Assembly (NCBI GenBank): GCA_016926455.1
Contig: JAFGOO010000005.1
Span: 1 to 9,794 of the forward strand
Direction of reading: 5' to 3'
Length of the DNA: 9,794 nt
DNA from: Methanosarcinaceae archaeon
GTDB taxonomy: Archaea > Halobacteriota > Methanosarcinia > Methanosarcinales > Methanosarcinaceae
Under the pieces are notes generated by a model. That model saw only the letters and a program-made list of their open reading frames with translations. It did not search any database and was not told the origin of the DNA. Position numbers and translations under genes: made by a program. This document shows positions 6,668 to 9,794 of this stretch, piece by piece; the first letter of the stretch is position 1, and every line of letters starts with the position of its first letter.

Positions 6668-7272
6668 ATCGATAATTTCGTCTGTTTGGTCTTTGCTATA
6701 AGACCATCGGTATCAACTACATCTTTCAGTATACTAAACAGGACATTGATGGCTACTTGAATGAACTGTTCATTGTTATGCGTAATCTCGTATGCAGGGT
6801 CAGATGGCGGAATTTTGATTTTAGTTACGTCCATACGGTACTCTTTTAGATCTATATCTAAATATTCCCGAACCATACTATTATTTTTTTCAAGACATTT
6901 TTTGATATATTTTTGATTAAGCCCTATCATTGTTAGCTCATGTTTAAAACAGGGTCTTTTAAGCAGTGTCGAGATTATATATACTGCAACAGGCAACCGA
7001 ATATCGGGTTCAAGAGGTTTTAGATGGCTACTTATTAATGAATATATGTCCCCAAATGCTTCCTCGTCGGTTTCTGTCCGGCTATAGACCTTGGCTGGCG
7101 GAATCTCAATCTCATTGATCTTTTTCATATCACGAAGTGCACGAAGATATCCGGTTAGGACCAAGCGGTGTTCATTGAATCCTTCAGTTTTTAACTCGCG
7201 TGTGATGCCACTGATTGATAATTGCCGGTCTTCTAATATTTCGTTAATCTTAACATAGAGATCTTCTGACAT
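6664..7272 (-). CDS. Conserved-looking hypothetical protein, possible winged-helix N-terminus
   Basis: A 202-residue soluble protein that I cannot place in a named family. The first 60 residues (EDRQLSISGITRELKTEGF, then HRLVLTGYLRALRDM, then INEIEIPPAKVYSR) look like three helices followed by a beta wing, as in archaeal winged-helix regulators. This is an inference from pattern only. The middle (about 75-140) is helical with LPVAVYIISTLLKRP, too short and broken for a certain membrane span. The end is hydrophobic-helical and then basic (KTKQTKLSI). The ATG at 7272 has no Shine-Dalgarno, but GATA/TATC-type dyads crowd the 45 nt upstream, which would fit autoregulation. It lies 93 nt downstream of the pantoate kinase stop on the same strand, so it could share that transcript. 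It overlaps the DUF3795-like gene by 4 nt, tail to tail. Confidence 0.75.
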   Translation of the reverse strand: MSEDLYVKINEILEDRQLSISGITRELKTEGFNEHRLVLTGYLRALRDMKKINEIEIPPAKVYSRTETDEEAFGDIYSLISSHLKPLEPDIRLPVAVYIISTLLKRPCFKHELTMIGLNQKYIKKCLEKNNSMVREYLDIDLKEYRMDVTKIKIPPSDPAYEITHNNEQFIQVAINVLFSILKDVVDTDGLIAKTKQTKLSI

Positions 7273-7303
7273 TCTATCGATATCAAGATTGATAACAAAC
7301 TTG

Positions 7304-7315
7304 GATAAACTTATC
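7304..7315. promoter_or_regulatory. GATAA-AC-TTATC palindrome upstream of the possible winged-helix gene
   Basis: A perfect 5-2-5 dyad lies 32 to 43 nt before the start at 7272, roughly where its promoter should be. Related half-sites (TATCGATA at 7275-7282, GATATC at 7279-7284, GATAA at 7291-7295) lie between it and the start. It may be an operator; no experimental link is implied. Confidence 0.3.
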
Positions 7316-7324
7316 GGTTATAGA

Positions 7325-7347
7325 ACATTAAATTTTAAAATTAATGT
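7325..7347 (-). terminator. AT-rich hairpin after the pantoate kinase gene
   Basis: ACATTAA and TTAATGT form a 7-bp stem around a 9-nt A/T loop, beginning 18 nt after the pantoate kinase stop on the minus strand. It may end or attenuate the coaBC-pantoate kinase transcript, or be part of the next gene's AT-rich promoter. The stem is weak. Confidence 0.25.
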
Positions 7348-7365
7348 TGGAAAGATTGGTCAATT

Positions 7366-8253
7366 CTACTTCCAATATTCATGAACCAACTTTGGACAGC
7401 ACGAACTGACATTATATGCCAGAACATCCCCAAATTCGGTCAGAGTTTCATGTACATCATTTACCATCCCATCTGTCGGAAACGCAAACACGGTATCTCC
7501 AAGCATTGCCTGTGAAGCCATTCCTCCAGCAGCTTTCACTGCCTCAATCACATCCAATGCACGGCTGCTCAAGAGTCCGGAATCTACTGCAAAATCTCTC
7601 GACAATTCCATAAAGTTTTTAAGTGATGGTTTTTTGAGCAGTTCTTTAAGTGCTAATCTACCAGCTGAATTTATCTGTTTGAACATGTGCCTATCTTCGA
7701 GTATGGACTTTGTAGGGATTTCTCCAAGTACAATGCAGAAAAACTTATACTCCCCAGCAGAAATACGGTCCACTTTGCCATATTCAGGAGCACCTGGATG
7801 TTTTCGTATTACAATACCGCCGTGTGACTGTGCTGTAACGTCCCCTAGTCCGCTCATGTTTGTGACCTCTGCAATATGTGCGGTTTCAGCCAACTGGTTT
7901 GCAGTAAGATCAAGAGAAAGTGCTTGGTTTAGTGCATACGCAGTACTCAAAGCACCCGCCCCAGATGCCCCGAAGCCGCATCCTACAGGTATGTTTGTTA
8001 CGCTTTCAGCCATAATCGGAATATCGGTGAGCATCTTTACTACAGTGTGTGTGGTTGTGGCTTCGGTCTCTAAGCCGTTCAATGTGACTATGTTCCTATC
8101 TCCCGTTCCAGAGGGTTTCACAGTGGTCTCAACACCTTCATTCAAAACGATGCCGCATCCAGTAGAACCCTTGAGGCGTGGGTCATTATTTTCGTGGATT
8201 TCAAAAAATCCAGTAATATGAGCGGGTGCAAATGCTTTTCCTGTGTCAATCAA
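7366..8253 (-). CDS. Pantoate kinase (GHMP superfamily)
   Basis: Phosphorylates pantoate to 4-phosphopantoate with ATP, the first of two archaeal steps that replace bacterial pantothenate synthetase and pantothenate kinase. The 295-residue protein has GHMP motif 1 as FAPAHITGFFEI (8-19), the glycine-rich ATP loop PVGCGFGASGAGALSTAYAL (89-108), the segment NMSGLGDVTAQSHGG (132-146) seen in this kinase group, and motif 3 GGMASQAMLGDTVFAF (243-258). The start is a TTG at 8253: the upstream coaBC stop is in the same frame only four codons away, no ATG or GTG lies between, and motif 1 begins just seven residues in. No Shine-Dalgarno is visible, so translation may depend on coupling to coaBC, which lies 12 nt upstream. 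The partner phosphopantothenate synthetase is not in the window. Mevalonate kinase-like GHMP paralogues are the alternative, but the motifs and the coaBC neighbour favour pantoate kinase. Confidence 0.9.
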   Translation of the reverse strand: MIDTGKAFAPAHITGFFEIHENNDPRLKGSTGCGIVLNEGVETTVKPSGTGDRNIVTLNGLETEATTTHTVVKMLTDIPIMAESVTNIPVGCGFGASGAGALSTAYALNQALSLDLTANQLAETAHIAEVTNMSGLGDVTAQSHGGIVIRKHPGAPEYGKVDRISAGEYKFFCIVLGEIPTKSILEDRHMFKQINSAGRLALKELLKKPSLKNFMELSRDFAVDSGLLSSRALDVIEAVKAAGGMASQAMLGDTVFAFPTDGMVNDVHETLTEFGDVLAYNVSSCCPKLVHEYWK

Positions 8254-8265
8254 ATATTTTAATAT

Positions 8266-9507
8266 TTAAGAAACCCCCTCTGCCCGGAGAACTTCAGCCA
8301 ACTCATCAAGTAATAATGATGCGATTAACCTTTTGGTGCCGCTGATGTGGAGTATTTTTGGTTTACATTTGCCAATTAAATGCACTTCGTTTTGGTCTGT
8401 ACCAATCCCTCCTTCAATAACATCGTTTGCGACTATCAGGTCAAGATTTGATTCGTGAAGTGTATCATGTGCCCGTTTTAGAAGTTCATCTAGTGTAACG
8501 CCTGTCTCAGCCTTAAACCCAACTATCACCAGTTTGGGGTGTGCCCCACGGGCTTCATTTATGAGTTTTCTTGTGGGTCGCAAGGTAAGGGATAAGATTT
8601 TTCCGGATTTTATCTTGTCTTTTATGGAATCGAGGGTATAGTCAGAGATCGCTGCCGCACTGATAAGCGCATCATAACCTTTACTAAGTTCAAGGAGTAC
8701 TGCATCAATCATTTGATCAGCAGTCTCGACGAATATTTCATTTATGCCCGGGATGCTCAGATGGTTTCTGTGAACAAGGGTAACTTCCGAGCCTCGTCTG
8801 TAGGCTTCAAGCGCAAGTTCGATTCCGGTTTTCCCGGATGCGCGGTTGGTAAGTATCCGGATAGGGTCAATGGGTTCTGCAGTTGCACCGCTTGTGATTA
8901 GGATACGCTTGCCTGCAAACTCGCCGTTTCCGAGTGCACGTTCTACATTTAAAAGAATAACATCGTTTGAAGCGATCTTTGCAATCCCCTCTTCAAGATA
9001 TGGGTCAATGAAACAAATTCCCCATGACTTTAATTTCTCGATATTTTTAGTTACTCCCGGGTGGTTGTACATGGATTGGTGCATCGCAGGAACGATAATT
9101 ACAGGGATATTTGAACCAATTGCCGTTGTCGCGAATGTCGTTACAGGTGTGTCATCGATACCATTTGCGATCTTTCCAATCGTGTTTGCAGTTGCCGGTG
9201 CAATCAGGAGCAGATTTGCAAGCCCTTTAAGTCCACAAAATTCCACATGCTCAACCTTTCCTGTTAGTTCTCTGATTACATCGTGCCCTGTTGAATAATG
9301 AAGTGCATCGGAATGGATTATACGCTCTGCTGCGCTGGTGGTCACTGCATGAACATCTGCACCGTTTCGTATCAACTCCCTCACAAGCTCGACAACGCGG
9401 ACGGCTGCAATACTGCCTGTAACTGCAAGAACTATTGTTTTGTCCTTGAGTGATGCACTCTTTTGTCCGTGTATCAAGAGGGTGGGGTGTGAACAGGAAT
9501 CTGTCAT
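8266..9507 (-). CDS. coaBC: CoaBC: phosphopantothenoylcysteine decarboxylase / phosphopantothenate-cysteine ligase
   Basis: A bifunctional cytoplasmic enzyme of CoA synthesis: CoaB joins cysteine to 4'-phosphopantothenate using a nucleotide, and CoaC decarboxylates the product to 4'-phosphopantetheine with FMN. Of 413 residues, about 22-190 form the CoaC flavoprotein: AVTGSIAA (28-35), the catalytic His in VEHVEF (His87), PATANTIGKIANG (104-116) and PAMHQSMYNHP (140-150), equivalent to the PAMNxxMWxxP motif. The substrate clamp reads DPYLEEGIAKIAS and lacks the ACG...GRM form of bacterial CoaC. CoaB starts at about 200 with ITSGATAEPIDPIR (204-217), NRASGKTGIE (221-230), AAAISDY (284-290) and KDKIKSG (296-302). 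The ATG at 9507 has only a weak GGG nearby, but the N-terminal HPTLLIHGQKSASLKDK looks like the usual archaeal leader segment. It is transcribed together with pantoate kinase downstream. Confidence 0.95.
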   Translation of the reverse strand: MTDSCSHPTLLIHGQKSASLKDKTIVLAVTGSIAAVRVVELVRELIRNGADVHAVTTSAAERIIHSDALHYSTGHDVIRELTGKVEHVEFCGLKGLANLLLIAPATANTIGKIANGIDDTPVTTFATTAIGSNIPVIIVPAMHQSMYNHPGVTKNIEKLKSWGICFIDPYLEEGIAKIASNDVILLNVERALGNGEFAGKRILITSGATAEPIDPIRILTNRASGKTGIELALEAYRRGSEVTLVHRNHLSIPGINEIFVETADQMIDAVLLELSKGYDALISAAAISDYTLDSIKDKIKSGKILSLTLRPTRKLINEARGAHPKLVIVGFKAETGVTLDELLKRAHDTLHESNLDLIVANDVIEGGIGTDQNEVHLIGKCKPKILHISGTKRLIASLLLDELAEVLRAEGVS

Positions 9508-9581
9508 TGCCCTTTGTTGTGTATTCTAACAATAAGTAGATTACCATGCCTTCACGTCTAGGTCAGGCAAGTTTTGAAAAA

Positions 9582-9593
9582 AATAAATATTAA
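9582..9593 (-). promoter_or_regulatory. Candidate TATA box for coaBC-pantoate kinase
   Basis: The minus-strand sequence AATATTTATTT lies 75 to 86 nt before the coaBC start and would give a leader of about 50 nt. A small inverted repeat TGCCT...AGGCA (9547-9569) lies where transcription would begin. The call is based on composition and position only. Confidence 0.3.
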
Positions 9594-9624
9594 TTCAACA
9601 GGATTAGTTTATACAGTTGGAGTG

Positions 9625-9655
9625 CCACCGTTTTCAAACGGTGGATGAATCACGT
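9625..9655. repeat. Solo IS200/IS605-type right-end palindrome
   Basis: CCACCGTTT-TC-AAACGGTGG (9625-9644) is a perfect 9-bp dyad, followed by ATGAATCACGT. The first 15 bases and the TGAATCnCGT motif recur with the same spacing at 5599-5629, in the right end of the tnpB relic. No tnpB sequence adjoins it here. It lies between two divergent promoters, where a terminator would serve no gene, so a transposon-end relic or miniature element is the better reading. Confidence 0.5.
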
Positions 9656-9735
9656 TTCCTATTTTTATTTTGTATACTTCGGAAATGGAATAAGCCATAA
9701 GTGCCTATAGATGCAAAACATGTTAATTAACCAAA

Positions 9736-9743
9736 TTTTTATA
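9736..9743 (+). promoter_or_regulatory. TATA box of the gene starting at 9768
   Basis: TTTTTATA, preceded by ACCAAA, is centred about 28 nt before the ATG at 9768. That is the usual distance from an archaeal TATA box to the transcription start, and there is no Shine-Dalgarno before the ATG. Together these suggest a leaderless transcript. Confidence 0.5.
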
Positions 9744-9767
9744 ACTTATTGTGCATAATTATATTTC

Positions 9768-9794
9768 ATGGCTAAAACAGAACAAATTCCAATC
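9768..9794 (+). CDS. 5' end of a gene cut by the window edge
   Basis: ATG followed by eight codons (MAKTEQIPI) runs off the window. The reason for calling it is the well-placed TATA box 28 nt upstream and the open frame. Nine residues are too few to name a family. It is divergent from coaBC, with the solo right-end palindrome between them. Confidence 0.45.

Noticed and set aside
7634..8221. 195-codon plus-strand frame
   Set aside because: It is antisense to the pantoate kinase, has a biased Ser/Pro/Val-rich composition, and shows no recognisable domain; it is a shadow of the real gene.
8846..9298. 150-codon plus-strand frame
   Set aside because: It lies wholly opposite coaBC, whose motifs are unambiguous; a shadow frame.
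9547..9569. tRNA-like or riboswitch-like structure before coaBC (TGCCT...AGGCA)
   Set aside because: Only a 5-bp stem with a 13-nt loop can be formed; no tRNA arms or known riboswitch core is visible.
9625..9670. Hairpin plus T-rich tract as an intrinsic terminator
   Set aside because: Both flanking genes are transcribed away from it, so it would terminate nothing, and its sequence matches the tnpB right end instead.

Overview
The window looks like chromosomal DNA of a methanogenic or methane-oxidising archaeon, most likely Methanosarcinales or a close relative. This is inferred from an archaeal-type leucyl-tRNA synthetase, a threonine synthase with an N-terminal zinc ribbon, a GHMP-type pantoate kinase (an enzyme of the archaeal CoA route), an archaeal CoaBC, a DUF2551-like protein and a Cys-rich DUF3795-like protein. 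AT-rich TATA-like boxes and some starts without a Shine-Dalgarno also fit archaea. I cannot name the species.

Layout. Positions 1-264 hold the 3' part of a DUF2551-like gene (+), followed by a T-rich stretch that could terminate it. 374-1234 is a cis-prenyltransferase (uppS-like, +). 1405-2616 is thrC (+) and 2670-5561 is leuS (+, GTG start); the last two are close enough to be cotranscribed. 5562-6123 has no intact gene. It holds the wreck of at least two IS200/IS605 (IS1341-type) elements: a tnpB with its middle deleted, and the right-end tail of a second, older copy. 6124-6336 is a small unrecognised gene (-). It is divergent from a small DUF3795-like Cys-rich gene (6440-6667, +), which overlaps by 4 nt, tail to tail, an unrecognised possible winged-helix gene (6664-7272, -). 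7366-8253 (pantoate kinase) and 8266-9507 (CoaBC) form a minus-strand CoA-biosynthesis pair, transcribed in the order coaBC then pantoate kinase. 9508-9767 is a divergent intergenic region with a perfect hairpin that matches the tnpB right end 4 kb away. A new plus-strand gene starts at 9768 behind a TATA box at leaderless spacing.

How the genes relate. CoaBC and pantoate kinase catalyse two non-adjacent steps of the archaeal route from pantoate to 4'-phosphopantetheine; the intervening phosphopantothenate synthetase is not in the window. uppS (polyprenyl carrier lipid), thrC (threonine) and leuS (translation) are housekeeping genes without an obvious shared pathway. The accessory part is 5.6-6.1 kb. 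Its main points of interest are two right-end hairpins whose stems differ by compensating base changes, and a solo copy of the right-end palindrome near 9.63 kb. I see no strong case for a wholly new system. The best candidates for follow-up are the transposon/omega-RNA relics and the small unrecognised gene at 6124-6336.
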